A stretch of 64,000 nt of DNA from Thalassovita taeanensis (GTDB lineage Bacteria > Pseudomonadota > Alphaproteobacteria > Rhodobacterales > Rhodobacteraceae). Under the pieces are notes generated by a model. It worked only from the letters and a program-made list of their open reading frames with translations. It had not been told where the DNA came from and did not search any database. The position numbers were made by a program, and so were the translations under genes. This document shows, piece by piece, positions 44,392 through 55,246 of the stretch. Within the stretch, counting starts at the first letter, position 1. The number at the start of each line of letters is the position of its first letter. The DNA lies in assembly GCF_900110775.1 (NCBI RefSeq), contig NZ_FOEP01000007.1:62001-126000 (forward strand), read 5' to 3'.

Positions 44392-44937
44392 TCAGGTGGT
44401 TAGATAGGTATCGGTGGTGATGACCTTGGCATAGCTCATTGCCAGCGGGGCCATGAACGCGGCATGGACCATCGCGGCGGGTACATCCTGGCCATTGAAT
44501 GTCGCTTCCTTTGCTGCGCAAGCGTCGTCAATGACCGTAACGCGAAAGCCATAATCGGCTGCAGCGCGGGTGGTCGCGTCTATGCACATCTGACTTTGCG
44601 CGCCGCAGATTGTGATCTGCTTGATGTTTCGGTTTTGCAAAAGCGCCAGCAATCCGGTGCCTTGAAAGCTGTTGGGGCGATGCTTGACGATCACCGCCTC
44701 GTCCGGGGTTGGTTGCACCGTGGTGCGAAGTTCGGCGCCCGGGGTGCCGGGGCGAAAGAACGGAGCCTGCGCACTGGCCTCATGTCGGACATGCACCACA
44801 AGATCGCCATGCGAACGAGCGGCGGTCAACAGGCGGGCTGCATTGGCTGCTGCCTCCTCCATCTGCGCCACGGGCCAGGCCCCGCTGGGGAAATAGTCGT
44901 TTTGAATGTCCACAAGGATCAGGGCGGTGTCGGTCAT
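44392..44937 (-). CDS. Isochorismatase-family cysteine hydrolase
   Basis: This is a 181-aa protein with the catalytic triad D10 (LILVDIQNDYF), K85 (VIVKHRPNSF) and C118 (GAQSQMCIDAT). The family includes nicotinamidases and amide hydrolases. The absence of the metal-binding DxHxxxH triplet argues against a nicotinamidase. The substrate is unknown. It is divergent from a GlxA-type regulator, a frequent pairing that suggests the regulator controls it in response to its substrate. Confidence 0.88.
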   Translation of the reverse strand: MTDTALILVDIQNDYFPSGAWPVAQMEEAAANAARLLTAARSHGDLVVHVRHEASAQAPFFRPGTPGAELRTTVQPTPDEAVIVKHRPNSFQGTGLLALLQNRNIKQITICGAQSQMCIDATTRAAADYGFRVTVIDDACAAKEATFNGQDVPAAMVHAAFMAPLAMSYAKVITTDTYLTT

Positions 44938-45003
44938 CGGAGTTCCTTTCTGTTGGGTTGCTATGGTTCTTGCAGGGATTGACGGGCGGTGAAATTGGCG
45001 GAT

Positions 45004-45966
45004 ATGACCAATACTATGCGGAATACGACAATTCAGGATTTTAAGGTCGCGTTAGTCAACTATCCCGGCGCGCAGTTGGCCGCGATTGAGGGGCTGGCCG
45101 ATCTGTTTCTTGTTGCGTCGCGCAAGAGCATGTCAGAGGGCGGTGGGCAGGTGATCATCCAGCGGATAAGCGCGCCGCTTGAGGCTGCGTTTGATGCGGT
45201 GATCTTTCCGCCCAGTCTGGATGGTGCGCGTGGCACAGGCGAGGATAAGTTGATCGCTTGGGCCGTGGGGCAGCACCAACGCGGTGCACGTCTGTGCTCG
45301 GTCTGCGCGGGGGCATTTTGGCTGGGGCATGCGGGGCTTCTGACGGGACGGCCCGTGACCACACATTGGGCATTGGAGGATGAATTTCGCGCAGCTTTCC
45401 CCGCCGCACGGCTGTGCCCCGAACATATCCTAATTGACGATAATGACATCGTTACGGCGGGCGGGCTGATGGCCTGGGTGGATCTGGGGCTGTTTCTGGT
45501 CGGGCTTTGGGGCGGTCAGGCGCTGGTATCGGCCACGGCACGGCACCTTCTTGTTGACCCATCGGGGCGTGAACAGCGCAATTATCGCAGCTTCCGCCCC
45601 AACCGTGCCCACGGCGACGCCGCCATTCTGAATGTGCAGCATTGGCTTGAGGCGCATCCCGATGGCGCAGCTTCGGTGGAGCAACTGGCAGCGGTTGCGG
45701 GGCTGAGCGGTCGAACATTTCTGCGCCGGTTTCAGGCAGCAACTGGGCTGCCCCCTTCGACCTATGCGCAGCAGCTTCGGGTGGAAAAGGCGCGCGGGTT
45801 GTTGGAGCGCACACGCAATCCGGTGGCGCAGATCGCCTGGGCTGTGGGATATGCTGATCCATCGGCTTTCGCGCGGGTGTTCAAAGGGGTGACAGGCTTG
45901 TCGGCGGGTGAATACCGTCGGCGTTTCGGCACCGTCCGGATGGGGCGCGGTCTGCACTCGACCTGA
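45004..45966 (+). CDS. GlxA-family transcriptional regulator (DJ-1/PfpI domain plus AraC DNA-binding domain)
   Basis: This is a 320-aa regulator. The ATG at 45004 is preferred to a GTG at 44989. The N-terminal amidotransferase-like domain (about 1-185) has the nucleophile-elbow-like sequence LCSVCAGAFWLGHAGLL, as in GlxA regulators, which generally sense small ligands rather than catalyse. The C-terminal AraC domain (about 215-315) has two helix-turn-helices: SVEQLAAVAGLSGRTFLRRF and PVAQIAWAVGYADPSAFARV. It probably regulates the divergent isochorismatase-family gene. Confidence 0.9.
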   Translation: MTNTMRNTTIQDFKVALVNYPGAQLAAIEGLADLFLVASRKSMSEGGGQVIIQRISAPLEAAFDAVIFPPSLDGARGTGEDKLIAWAVGQHQRGARLCSVCAGAFWLGHAGLLTGRPVTTHWALEDEFRAAFPAARLCPEHILIDDNDIVTAGGLMAWVDLGLFLVGLWGGQALVSATARHLLVDPSGREQRNYRSFRPNRAHGDAAILNVQHWLEAHPDGAASVEQLAAVAGLSGRTFLRRFQAATGLPPSTYAQQLRVEKARGLLERTRNPVAQIAWAVGYADPSAFARVFKGVTGLSAGEYRRRFGTVRMGRGLHST

Positions 45967-46006
45967 CGCAGGGAGGTCGCTAGGTTGGTCGAAACTCTTG
46001 GGACTG

Positions 46007-46324
46007 ATGAGACAGATGGACCACCCGCTGATTGATCTCATCAACGCCAGAGTTGAACAAGCTGAGGCTGATGGCGCGTTTGACGATCTGCCGGGCGTTG
46101 GCAAGCCCTTGGCAAAATGCGATGACCCCGAAAACGCGTTGCTGAACCGGATTTTTCGCGAAAATGGGGCGGTGCCGGAATTTGTCAGCCTCTCGCGCGA
46201 GTTGGTCAAGCTGCGCGGGGTGATGCGAGAGACCGGCGATCAGACCGAGAGGCGCCGGATTATGCAGGACATGTCGATGATGGAGGCCCGGATCGGTATT
46301 GTCCGCAAGAATGACAGCCGTTGA
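46007..46324 (+). CDS. DUF1992 (DnaJ homologue C28-like) protein
   Basis: This is a 105-aa small protein with the DUF1992 pattern: DHPLIDLINARVEQAEADGAFDDLPGVGKPL, then NALLNRIFRENGAVPEFVSL, then a charged helix RRRIMQDMSMMEARI. The start may be 46007 or 46016; there is no strong ribosome binding site. Function unknown; eukaryotic relatives are fused to J domains, but none is present here. It follows the GlxA regulator by 40 bp and may share its transcript. Confidence 0.82.
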   Translation: MRQMDHPLIDLINARVEQAEADGAFDDLPGVGKPLAKCDDPENALLNRIFRENGAVPEFVSLSRELVKLRGVMRETGDQTERRRIMQDMSMMEARIGIVRKNDSR

Positions 46325-46452
46325 GAGGGGCAGGGCATATGGTCCGAAGTTGGTATTTGATCCCACGCATCACAAGAAAACCCGGCCTCTTGAAAACCCG
46401 CTGGGGCGTTCATTTTGGTGCACAACAGGGTGTCCGCTTCCACCCAACGGCG

Positions 46453-46473
46453 AATACCGTATAAATACCGTAA
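46453..46473 (+). promoter_or_regulatory. Direct repeat with 11-bp spacing upstream of bioM
   Basis: AATACCGTA occurs at 46453-46461 and again at 46464-46472, one helical turn apart, about 90 bp before the bioM start. It is a candidate operator for the bioMNY operon. I see no BioR-like TTATMKATAA palindrome in the 225-bp leader (46325-46549), which holds no credible gene. Confidence 0.4.
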
Positions 46474-46549
46474 GAATTGGGCGGATAGAGATGCTCTGGC
46501 TTGTATTGAGATGGGGTTTGACTGTAAGGACCTCCCCCAATGGAGGGGC

Positions 46550-47311
46550 ATGATGCAGTCGCCGCGTGAATTCAGCATTCAAGAGTACGGGCCGACAGCG
46601 TGTTCGGTGGTGCTCAACGATGTGGCCTATGCCCGCGACGGCAGGGCAGTCTTTTCCGGGCTGTCGCTAGAGTTGACGCAGTCACGAGTGGGTATCGTCG
46701 GGCGCAACGGATCCGGAAAATCCCAATTGGCGCGGTTGATAGCGGGACTCGCGGCGCCTGATGCCGGAGTGTTGAGGGTCGGCGGCGCGGATGTCGCGCG
46801 CGACAGAAAGGCGGCGTTGGGCCTTGTCGGGATCCTGTTTCAGAATCCCGATCATCAGATCATTTTCCCGACTGTCGGCGAAGAGTTGTGTTTCGGCTTG
46901 ACCGCTCAGGGCGCGAACCGGCCACACGCCCGCCAGCGGGCTCAGGCGATGCTGGACCAGTTCGAGCGCAGTGATTGGTTCGACCGGTCCGTGCATGGCT
47001 TGTCACAGGGGCAGCGGCATCTGGTCTGTCTGATGTCGGTCTTGGTGATGGCCCCAAAAGTGATTGTTTTGGATGAACCATTCGCCGGTCTCGATCTGGC
47101 GACTACTGTGCGGCTTGGGCGATATCTGGACGGGCTGGAGCAGCGACTGATTCATATCAGCCACGATTTGCCTGCCTTGACCGAGTATGACCGGGTTATC
47201 TGGCTGGAGCGCGGTACGGTGCAGATGGATGGACCGCCACAACAGGTGCTTCCTGCCTATGAAGCTGAAATGCGGGAACAGGGGGGACGCAATGATTTCA
47301 CTGACCTCTGA
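46550..47311 (+). CDS. bioM: Biotin ECF transporter, ATPase subunit
   Basis: This is a 253-aa ABC ATPase of the energy-coupling-factor type. The start at 46550 follows GGAGGGG; the frame is open to 46415 but that part is not family-like. Walker A is GRNGSGKS near residue 50, the Q-loop is FQNPDHQI, the signature is LSQGQR near 149, Walker B is VIVLDEP, and the switch histidine is in HISHDL. The signature has Q in place of the usual second G. It powers biotin uptake with BioN and BioY, which follow directly; it overlaps bioN by 20 bp. Confidence 0.92.
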   Translation: MMQSPREFSIQEYGPTACSVVLNDVAYARDGRAVFSGLSLELTQSRVGIVGRNGSGKSQLARLIAGLAAPDAGVLRVGGADVARDRKAALGLVGILFQNPDHQIIFPTVGEELCFGLTAQGANRPHARQRAQAMLDQFERSDWFDRSVHGLSQGQRHLVCLMSVLVMAPKVIVLDEPFAGLDLATTVRLGRYLDGLEQRLIHISHDLPALTEYDRVIWLERGTVQMDGPPQQVLPAYEAEMREQGGRNDFTDL

Positions 47312-47891
47312 GATCCGCACGCCTTATCATGGCTGGCCCACCGTGGCCAAGCTGGTGGGGCTGTGCCTGTTTACACTGGCAGTGTTTTATCTGGACAGCG
47401 TCACAGTTGGCGCAGGGGTCATGGGCATCGTCATGCTGGCTTATCTGGTGGGCGGAGGGCTGTTTGCCATGCAAGGGCTGCGCATGATGCGACCGGTGCT
47501 GTGGTTTGTGGCCATCATCATGCTTTGGCATCTGGCCGTGGGGCGGACAGCCGAGGGGGCGGTGGTGATCCTGCGGTTGCTTGCTGCAGTGGCCCTGGCC
47601 AATCTGGTGACAATGACGACGCGGCTTGAGGATATTCTGGCCGTGGTCGAGCGGGCGCTGGCGCGCCTAGGGGTTTCGCCCCGGTTGCGGCGCAGACTGG
47701 CGTTGTCGGTTGCGCTAGTGGTGCGGTTCACGCCGCTTCTGGTGCAAAAGGGCGGCGCGCTGAGCGAGGCGTGGCGCGCCCGCACGCACAGGCGGCCGGG
47801 CTGGCGTTTGGTGCTGCCATTCGCGCTATTGGCGGTTGATGATGCCGAACAAGTGGCCGAGGCGCTGAAGGCGCGCGGCGGTGCCTTGTGA
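47292..47891 (+). CDS. bioN: Biotin ECF transporter, transmembrane coupling subunit
   Basis: This is a 199-aa membrane protein with about four to five hydrophobic segments and the cytoplasmic coupling sequence typical of ECF T-components: LGVSPRLRRRLALSVALVVRFTPLL, and GGALSEAWRARTHRR with an ARx motif that docks on the ATPases. The start at 47292 lies inside the end of bioM. It links the ATPase to the biotin-binding BioY. Confidence 0.9.
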   Translation: MISLTSEIRTPYHGWPTVAKLVGLCLFTLAVFYLDSVTVGAGVMGIVMLAYLVGGGLFAMQGLRMMRPVLWFVAIIMLWHLAVGRTAEGAVVILRLLAAVALANLVTMTTRLEDILAVVERALARLGVSPRLRRRLALSVALVVRFTPLLVQKGGALSEAWRARTHRRPGWRLVLPFALLAVDDAEQVAEALKARGGAL

Positions 47892-47928
47892 TGAAAAATT
47901 TTGACAGGACGCAAGAAAAGGATCCAAA

Positions 47929-48468
47929 ATGGAACGCAACCTGACACTGATCGCCCTTTTTGCAGCACTAATTGCTGCGCTGGGGCTTGTCCCGAAACTG
48001 ACGCTTATATCGGGTGTGCCGATTTCCGCGCAAAGTCTTGGTATCATGCTGTGCGGCACAGTTCTGGGTGCCAAGCGCGGTGCGCTGGCTGTGCTGTTGT
48101 TTCTGGCCCTTGTAGCGCTTGGTCTGCCGCTGTTGGCCGGCGGTCGCGGCGGCTTGGGTGTCTTTTCAGGCGTAACCATGGGCTATCTGATCGGCTTCCC
48201 TGTCGCGGCTTTCGTAACCGGCCTCCTGGCCGAGATGTGGCGCAGTCGCGGTGGGTTCATCTTTCCTGCTGTTGCCGCGTTGATCGGTGGCGTTGTGGTG
48301 TTGAACGTGCTGGGTATCATCGGCATGTCGATCAAACTGGACAAGACATTGGCCGACGCCGCGCTGCTGGCAACGCCGTTCATTCCGGGTGACGTGCTTA
48401 AATGCGTGCTGGCCGGTCTGATCACTCAGGGGCTGCTCAAGGCGCGCCCCGGTCTGGTTCGCGCCTGA
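47929..48468 (+). CDS. bioY: Biotin ECF transporter, substrate-binding S component
   Basis: This is a 179-aa membrane protein with six hydrophobic helices. The BioY signature is visible: GVPISAQSLGIMLCGTVLGAKRGALAV near residue 29 and GGRGGLGVFSGVTMGYLIGFPVAA near 70. It binds biotin with high affinity. It ends the bioMNY operon, 37 bp after bioN, and is followed by a strong terminator. Confidence 0.95.
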   Translation: MERNLTLIALFAALIAALGLVPKLTLISGVPISAQSLGIMLCGTVLGAKRGALAVLLFLALVALGLPLLAGGRGGLGVFSGVTMGYLIGFPVAAFVTGLLAEMWRSRGGFIFPAVAALIGGVVVLNVLGIIGMSIKLDKTLADAALLATPFIPGDVLKCVLAGLITQGLLKARPGLVRA

Positions 48469-48478
48469 TTCGATGCCG

Positions 48479-48506
48479 GGCGGGGCCAGACTGGCCCCGC
48501 CTTATT
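48479..48506 (+). terminator. Terminator of bioMNY
   Basis: GGCGGGGCCA and TGGCCCCGCC make a perfect 10-bp stem around GAC, followed by TTATT, ten bases after the bioY stop. Confidence 0.88.
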
Positions 48507-48563
48507 CCAGTGACAAGGCCGCTCGATCTTGTGCAATATGTGACTTTCTGAAAGCGCGCACAT

Positions 48564-48635
48564 GCAGGCGTTGCGAAATGGTAAGATCTTCGCCTTCCAA
48601 GACAGCGACGTGGCTGTCATCAAGTTGCTTTGATA
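48564..48635 (+). pseudogene. Degenerate tRNA-Gly copy
   Basis: The first ~52 bases match the intact tRNA-Gly at 53967 at about 41 positions by eye, including GTTG, AATGGTAAGA and the anticodon loop CTTCCAA. The anticodon stem no longer pairs (TTCGC against GACAG) and the T-arm and acceptor 3' half are unrecognisable, so it cannot be functional. It lies in the gene-poor gap between bioY and oxyR, on the same strand as the intact tRNA. Confidence 0.7.
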
Positions 48636-48685
48636 TTCTAATAGCCCGATTTTTTAGTAGTGGCTCAACTCTTTCAGGCATCGCG

Positions 48686-49627
48686 CTATCCGTCACTCTG
48701 CGCCGGGCGCATTAGAGTGCCGCCGAAAGCACTGGTTCGAGACTTCGTGAAGTCTTGCAGCACTTGGGCGATCTGGCCGAATTTGTCGGCAAGCGGGCTC
48801 GATTGCCGCCATACCATACCGATCCGTCGTCTCGGGCGGGGCTTCGGTAGCCTGGCAATGGATACTGGCGCGGATCTGGATTCGATTGGTACGGCCATCT
48901 CGGGAATCAGGGTCACGCCAATGCCAGCCCCCACCATCTGCACCAGGGTCGAAAGCGAGCTGCCTTCCATCAGGTCACGCGGGGGGCTCGACTGTAAATT
49001 ACAGAACGAGATCGCCTGATCGCGAAAGCAGTGCCCCTCCTCCAGCAAGAGAAGCCGCATTTCACGCAGGGTTTCGGGCCTGGGCACCGGTTTGCCCGCG
49101 TCTTCCAATGGTCTGACCAGCACAAACTCTTCATCCAGAAGAGGGGCTTCGAACAAGGCAGGCTCTGACATCGGCAAGGCGACCACAGCGACGTCGAGCC
49201 GACCGTCGACAAGATCTCGGATCAGAGTCTGCGTCACCGTTTCTCGTGGCCTGACGTCGAGATCCGGATAGTGCGCTGCCAGATGTTTGATCAGATCCGG
49301 CAGCAGGTAGGGCGCCACGGTCGGTATGATCCCGAGCCGAAGAGGACCGGCCAGAGGCCCCTGAGATTTGCGGGCGAGGTCCTCCAGCTCATCAACTGCG
49401 CGAAGGATGCTGTGCGCGCGAATTATCAGCTCTTCGCCAAGGCCGCTCAAACGGATTTCTCTGGCGCTTCGATCGATCAGCGGCGCGCCGAACAGCGCCT
49501 CCAGTTCCTTCATCTGAATTGAAAGCGCGGGCTGCGAGATCCCACATGCCTCGGCGGCCCGTCCAAAGTGCCGGTGCCTAGCGAGGGCATCAAAGTAGCG
49601 CAACTGTTTCATTGTTACATTGATCAT
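48686..49627 (-). CDS. oxyR: Hydrogen peroxide-inducible regulator OxyR
   Basis: This is a 313-aa LysR-type regulator. The N-terminal helix-turn-helix FGRAAEACGISQPALSIQMK is followed by the effector domain. The redox pair C200 and C209 in EEGHCFRDQAISFC has the same spacing as the OxyR disulfide (C199/C208 in E. coli), which supports the specific assignment. Oxidation by peroxide converts it to an activator. It is divergent from katG across an AT-rich 183-bp region, the classical arrangement for control of catalase. Confidence 0.93.
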   Translation of the reverse strand: MINVTMKQLRYFDALARHRHFGRAAEACGISQPALSIQMKELEALFGAPLIDRSAREIRLSGLGEELIIRAHSILRAVDELEDLARKSQGPLAGPLRLGIIPTVAPYLLPDLIKHLAAHYPDLDVRPRETVTQTLIRDLVDGRLDVAVVALPMSEPALFEAPLLDEEFVLVRPLEDAGKPVPRPETLREMRLLLLEEGHCFRDQAISFCNLQSSPPRDLMEGSSLSTLVQMVGAGIGVTLIPEMAVPIESRSAPVSIARLPKPRPRRRIGMVWRQSSPLADKFGQIAQVLQDFTKSRTSAFGGTLMRPAQSDG

Positions 49628-51985
<2,358 letters not shown>

Positions 51986-51995
51986 TCTGCACTAG

Positions 51996-52027
51996 ATCTC
52001 TCCGCGCGACGCTTCGCGCGGAGAGAT
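51996..52027 (+). terminator. Perfect 14-bp hairpin after katG
   Basis: ATCTCTCCGCGCGA and TCGCGCGGAGAGAT pair perfectly around CGCT, ten bases after the katG stop. There is no U-run, so it may stabilise the mRNA 3' end or act with Rho. The 220 bp that follow (52028-52248) hold no credible gene. Confidence 0.6.
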
Positions 52028-52248
52028 GCCGACGCTATAGTACTGGGCGCAGCCTTGTTTGAGCTGTGCGGTGCGGTCTTCGAAATGGGCATAGGTGCAT
52101 GGCGACGCGGAAACCGACTTCCCGTCTTTGATGCGTTTCATTTTCTGGAGAGGAGGTCGCAAAATTGCACACAATCGGGTCGAACCTCGTACTTGAACGA
52201 TATCCTAGGCGGTGAGAGAGTGAAAAGTTAACGAGCTAGGGGAAAGCG

Positions 52249-52596
52249 ATGATCGGTTATTTCACACTCATATTGGTTTGCCAACTCATGGGAGAACTTG
52301 TCGTTGGCACGCTTTCTATCTCGATACCCGGCCCTGTTCTTGGAATGTTGTTTCTCTTCATTCTGCTTTTGATGATGGGGGAGTTGCCCAAGAGTTTGGG
52401 ACAAACGGCAGATGGGCTTTTGCGCGCGATGTCGCTGCTTTTCGTGCCCGCCGGGACCGGCGTCATGATGCATTTCAAGCTGCTGGGCGAGGCGTTGGTG
52501 CCTCTTAGTGCTGCGCTTGTCGTCAGTACGGTTTTGACCATCATTGTCACCGCACTTATGATGCGCTGGCTGAACCGGGCTGGCTCGGATGCATAG
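52249..52596 (+). CDS. LrgA/CidA-family holin-like membrane protein
   Basis: This is a 115-aa protein with four hydrophobic helices and the family core SISIPGPVLGMLFLFILLL near residue 23, followed by LLFVPAGTGVMMHF. LrgA/CidA proteins act like holins or antiholins, or transport small molecules such as pyruvate, together with an LrgB partner, which overlaps it by eight bases here. GGGGAA precedes the start. Linkage to katG and oxyR suggests oxidative or overflow-metabolism stress. Confidence 0.88.
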   Translation: MIGYFTLILVCQLMGELVVGTLSISIPGPVLGMLFLFILLLMMGELPKSLGQTADGLLRAMSLLFVPAGTGVMMHFKLLGEALVPLSAALVVSTVLTIIVTALMMRWLNRAGSDA

Positions 52597-53305
52597 CCTT
52601 CAGGAAACCTGGGTCTATCTGAATTCTTCGCCACTTTTTCACCTGACGCTGACGATGGTCGCGTTTCAGGTAGCAAGCTGGGTATTCGAAAAGGGCGGCC
52701 GCAATCCACTGCTTAACCCTGTATTGGGCGCTGTTATTCTGGTCGTTTCGGTGCTGCTTTTAAGTGGCACTGACTACGGCACCTATTTTGAGGGTGCGCA
52801 ATTCGTCCACTTTTTGCTGGGCCCGGCGACTGTCTCTCTGGCAGTACCGCTATACCGACAATGGCATAAGGTGCGCGGCTCGGCATTAGCAATTGGGGCA
52901 AGCCTTTTGACTGGCTCTCTGGTCGCGATCCTCTCTGCGGTCGGAACGGCATGGCTTGCGGGTGGGTCGGAAACATTGATTGCCTCGATCGCCCCGAAAT
53001 CTGCAACGGCCCCGGTTGCAATGGCCATTTCAGAGGATTTGGGAGGCCTGCCTTCGCTCACCGCTGTGCTGGTGATCGTCTCTGGAATTTTAGGTGCGAT
53101 GTTTGGTCCGATGCTTTTGAACCTGATAGGCGTAAAGGACTGGAGCGCACGTGGGCTTGCCATCGGCACAGCGAGCCACGGTATCGGTACGGCTCGGGCC
53201 TTGCAGGTCAACGAAACGGCGGGGGCATTCTCGGGACTTGCGATGGGGCTAAATGCTATAGCCACGGCTGTGCTTGTGCCAATCCTTTGGCGGCTCCTGT
53301 TTTGA
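52589..53305 (+). CDS. LrgB-family membrane protein
   Basis: This is a 238-aa protein with about six to seven hydrophobic segments and the LrgB signature: HFLLGPATVSLAVPLYRQW near residue 74, SIAPKSATAPVAMAISEDLGG near 130 and GTASHGIGTARAL near 193. It is the partner of the preceding LrgA-like protein. Its start lies eight bases before that gene's end, so expression is coupled. Confidence 0.9.
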   Translation: MHSLQETWVYLNSSPLFHLTLTMVAFQVASWVFEKGGRNPLLNPVLGAVILVVSVLLLSGTDYGTYFEGAQFVHFLLGPATVSLAVPLYRQWHKVRGSALAIGASLLTGSLVAILSAVGTAWLAGGSETLIASIAPKSATAPVAMAISEDLGGLPSLTAVLVIVSGILGAMFGPMLLNLIGVKDWSARGLAIGTASHGIGTARALQVNETAGAFSGLAMGLNAIATAVLVPILWRLLF

Positions 53306-53399
53306 GCATATCAAGAAGTGCAGCATTCAGCAGAATGCCCGCTTGGTCCGGTCGCCGAGCTCGAGCGGCAGCGGGGGGCAATAGCGGCCGAGGACGCGT

Positions 53400-53702
53400 T
53401 CAGTCGGATACCGGACGGTTCTGCACCACCACCGGGGTCTCAAAGTACTGAAAGCGCGGCGTGCTGCCAAAGGTCTCGGCGACGCGGACCAAAAACGCCT
53501 CTCCGTGCGCCTCTTGCGCGTCGGCGACACTGTCCCAAGTATACACGCCGCCCGCGATGCCAGCCTTCGGGTCGTAGAGGTAGTTCTTGCGGTGCAGCTT
53601 TGGGTGCGCTCGCCAGATCTCGGCGCTCTGCTCAAAGAGTGCGACGACGCGCTCCCGCCCCATGTCCTTGTTAATCTCGAACGTTACGATCTCAGTGATC
53701 AT
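53400..53702 (-). CDS. Small YdhR/monooxygenase-like ferredoxin-fold protein
   Basis: This is a 100-aa protein starting after AAGGAGG. It has the alpha/beta-barrel-dimer pattern of YdhR-like putative monooxygenases: EIVTFEINKDMGRERVVALFE, then WRAHPKLHRKNYLYDPKAGIAGGVYTW, then an AHGEAFLVRVAETFG helix and a closing strand. No cofactor site is visible. Function unknown; it may handle a reactive aromatic or quinone. Convergent with lrgB. Confidence 0.8.
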   Translation of the reverse strand: MITEIVTFEINKDMGRERVVALFEQSAEIWRAHPKLHRKNYLYDPKAGIAGGVYTWDSVADAQEAHGEAFLVRVAETFGSTPRFQYFETPVVVQNRPVSD

Positions 53703-53966
53703 CGTTGGTCCTCCTTGTCACGGAAGATGATGGCACGCGCCTTGGCGCATTGCCAGCCGCGAGGCAGGGTGCGCAGACCTTGGCATGCCTATCAGATCGT
53801 GCATTCGCGGCGAATGCTCGGCCTCATGGTCGGCAACGCGGCATTAACGCGAGCCAATGAATATTGACACCGGGCCAGTACCCTCATTTCTACTCGGTTC
53901 AACTGATAGATCATTGTTCATATCTTGACGCCCAAAAAACAATGAAATAGTACCGGTGATTGATGA

Positions 53967-54040
53967 GCGGGCGTTGTGTAATGGTAAGACCTTAGCCTTC
54001 CAAGCTAATGACGCGGGTTCGATTCCCGCCGCCCGCTCCA
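53967..54040 (+). tRNA. tRNA-Gly(UCC)
   Basis: This is a 74-nt cloverleaf: acceptor GCGGGCG pairs with CGCCCGC, the anticodon stem TTAGC/GCTAA holds loop CTTCCAA (anticodon UCC), the T-loop reads GGTTCGATTCC, and CCA is encoded. The 264 bp upstream (53703-53966) contain no credible gene. Confidence 0.96.
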
Positions 54041-54080
54041 AAGCTTTCCAACTGACGTATCTGATAGGCTTGCCTCGGGC

Positions 54081-54698
54081 TCAAACCCCGACTGAGAGCG
54101 CGATTTTTGCCCCCCACACGATCAGCACGCCGCCTGCCAGAAGATCAAGCCAGCGCAACGCCGCAGGCGTAATCCTCGTGCGGGCAAAAAGTGCGGCATG
54201 GACCAGAAACAACCACCACAGGGCTGAGCCCAAGAAGACCCCCGCCACCAGAACATAGGCCGCATTTGCGCTGCCACTGGCGGCGCTGCCCAGACCAGCA
54301 ACCAACCCGGCAAAGGCCAGTATCGTCATCGGGTTCGACAACGTCAGCACGTAGGTCGAGGCGAACGCGCCCAGCACCGAGCGGGCGGGCACATCGGCGG
54401 GTTTTGGCGCCGTCTTGGCGAAAAAACCACGCAGGGTCATCACGCCCAGAATGCAGATCAGAAGACCGCCAACAAGCTGCATTTCGCTTGCGTGGCGCAT
54501 CAGCAGGCCAGTGGCGGAAAATCCGGCGGCGACTAGCAAGCCATATGTGGCGTCCGCTGTCGCGGCCCCCATGCCGGTGGCCATTCCTGCCGCGCGGCCC
54601 TGTGCCACGCTGCGGCGAATGCACAGCAGCCCGATCGGCCCGACCGGGGCTGCCACGGCAAGCCCCACGCCCACGCCTTTGAGGAAGACCTCGATCAT
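54081..54698 (-). CDS. LysE-family amino acid exporter
   Basis: This is a 205-aa inner-membrane protein with six hydrophobic helices and the family motif GLAVAAPVGPIGLLCIRRSVAQGRAAGMATGMGAATAD at residues 11-48. It exports amino acids or their analogues. The start at 54698 follows GGGGAGG and overlaps the stop of the Lrp gene (ATGA). Lrp-LysE pairs are typically regulator and target, with export induced when the amino acid builds up. Confidence 0.9.
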   Translation of the reverse strand: MIEVFLKGVGVGLAVAAPVGPIGLLCIRRSVAQGRAAGMATGMGAATADATYGLLVAAGFSATGLLMRHASEMQLVGGLLICILGVMTLRGFFAKTAPKPADVPARSVLGAFASTYVLTLSNPMTILAFAGLVAGLGSAASGSANAAYVLVAGVFLGSALWWLFLVHAALFARTRITPAALRWLDLLAGGVLIVWGAKIALSVGV

Positions 54699-55153
54699 TC
54701 GGACCTCCCCGCCAAGGGAAGCGCGGCGGTTTCCTTGGCTGTATCGAGTGTTATGATGGATTCGGTGCGCAGTACGGCGGGCAGGGGTTTGACAACCTGC
54801 GTCAGGAATGTCTGCAAGGCCGCGGTGTCCCGCACCCGCAACTTCATCAGATAGGAGTGTGGCCCGCTGATGTGGTGTAGTTCCTGCACCTCGGGTTGCG
54901 CGCTCAAGGCGGCGACGGCTTCGGCTTCGCCCTCGAACCGCATGTCGATCAGCACAAAGCCGCACAGCCCGATGCCGAACGTCGCAGGGTTCAGCGTAGC
55001 GCGCCAGCCGGTGATCACGCCTGTGCTTGCCAGCCGCCGGACACGTTCATTTGCGGCCGAGACTGACAGACCCACCGCCAGCGCGATTTCAGTACTTGAA
55101 GCGCGACCGTCTTCTTGAAGGAGGTCGCAAATTTTGCGGTCTGTTTCGTCCAT
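54695..55153 (-). CDS. Lrp/AsnC-family transcriptional regulator
   Basis: This is a 152-aa protein with an N-terminal helix-turn-helix (STEIALAVGLSVSAANERVRRL, residues 20-41) and a C-terminal RAM ligand-binding domain (about 65-140) containing VQELHHISGPHSYLMKLRV. It binds an amino acid and presumably controls the coupled LysE exporter. Confidence 0.9.
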   Translation of the reverse strand: MDETDRKICDLLQEDGRASSTEIALAVGLSVSAANERVRRLASTGVITGWRATLNPATFGIGLCGFVLIDMRFEGEAEAVAALSAQPEVQELHHISGPHSYLMKLRVRDTAALQTFLTQVVKPLPAVLRTESIITLDTAKETAALPLAGRSE

Positions 55154-55246
55154 TGCCGTAACCTATACTGAAGCATTTCGAATCCTCAGGAATATTGCCT
55201 GTTGCATCCGAACTTTCAATAGCATTCCGGTTTGTGCGGCGTCAGG

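Noticed and set aside
46325-46549. BioR operator upstream of bioMNY
   Set aside because: I looked for the TTATMKATAA palindrome and found none; only the AATACCGTA direct repeat is present.
48502-48696. 64-aa minus-strand frame between bioY and oxyR
   Set aside because: It covers the degenerate tRNA-Gly and reads as an antisense-tRNA translation; no family resemblance.
51992-52141. 49-aa minus-strand frame after katG
   Set aside because: The region before its ATG is CCTCC-rich, the opposite of a ribosome binding site, and the frame runs through the hairpin; no recognisable homology.
53844-54041. 65-aa minus-strand frame over tRNA-Gly
   Set aside because: It is the known spurious translation of the antisense of a tRNA (the -LAWKAKVLPLHNARS- type sequence).
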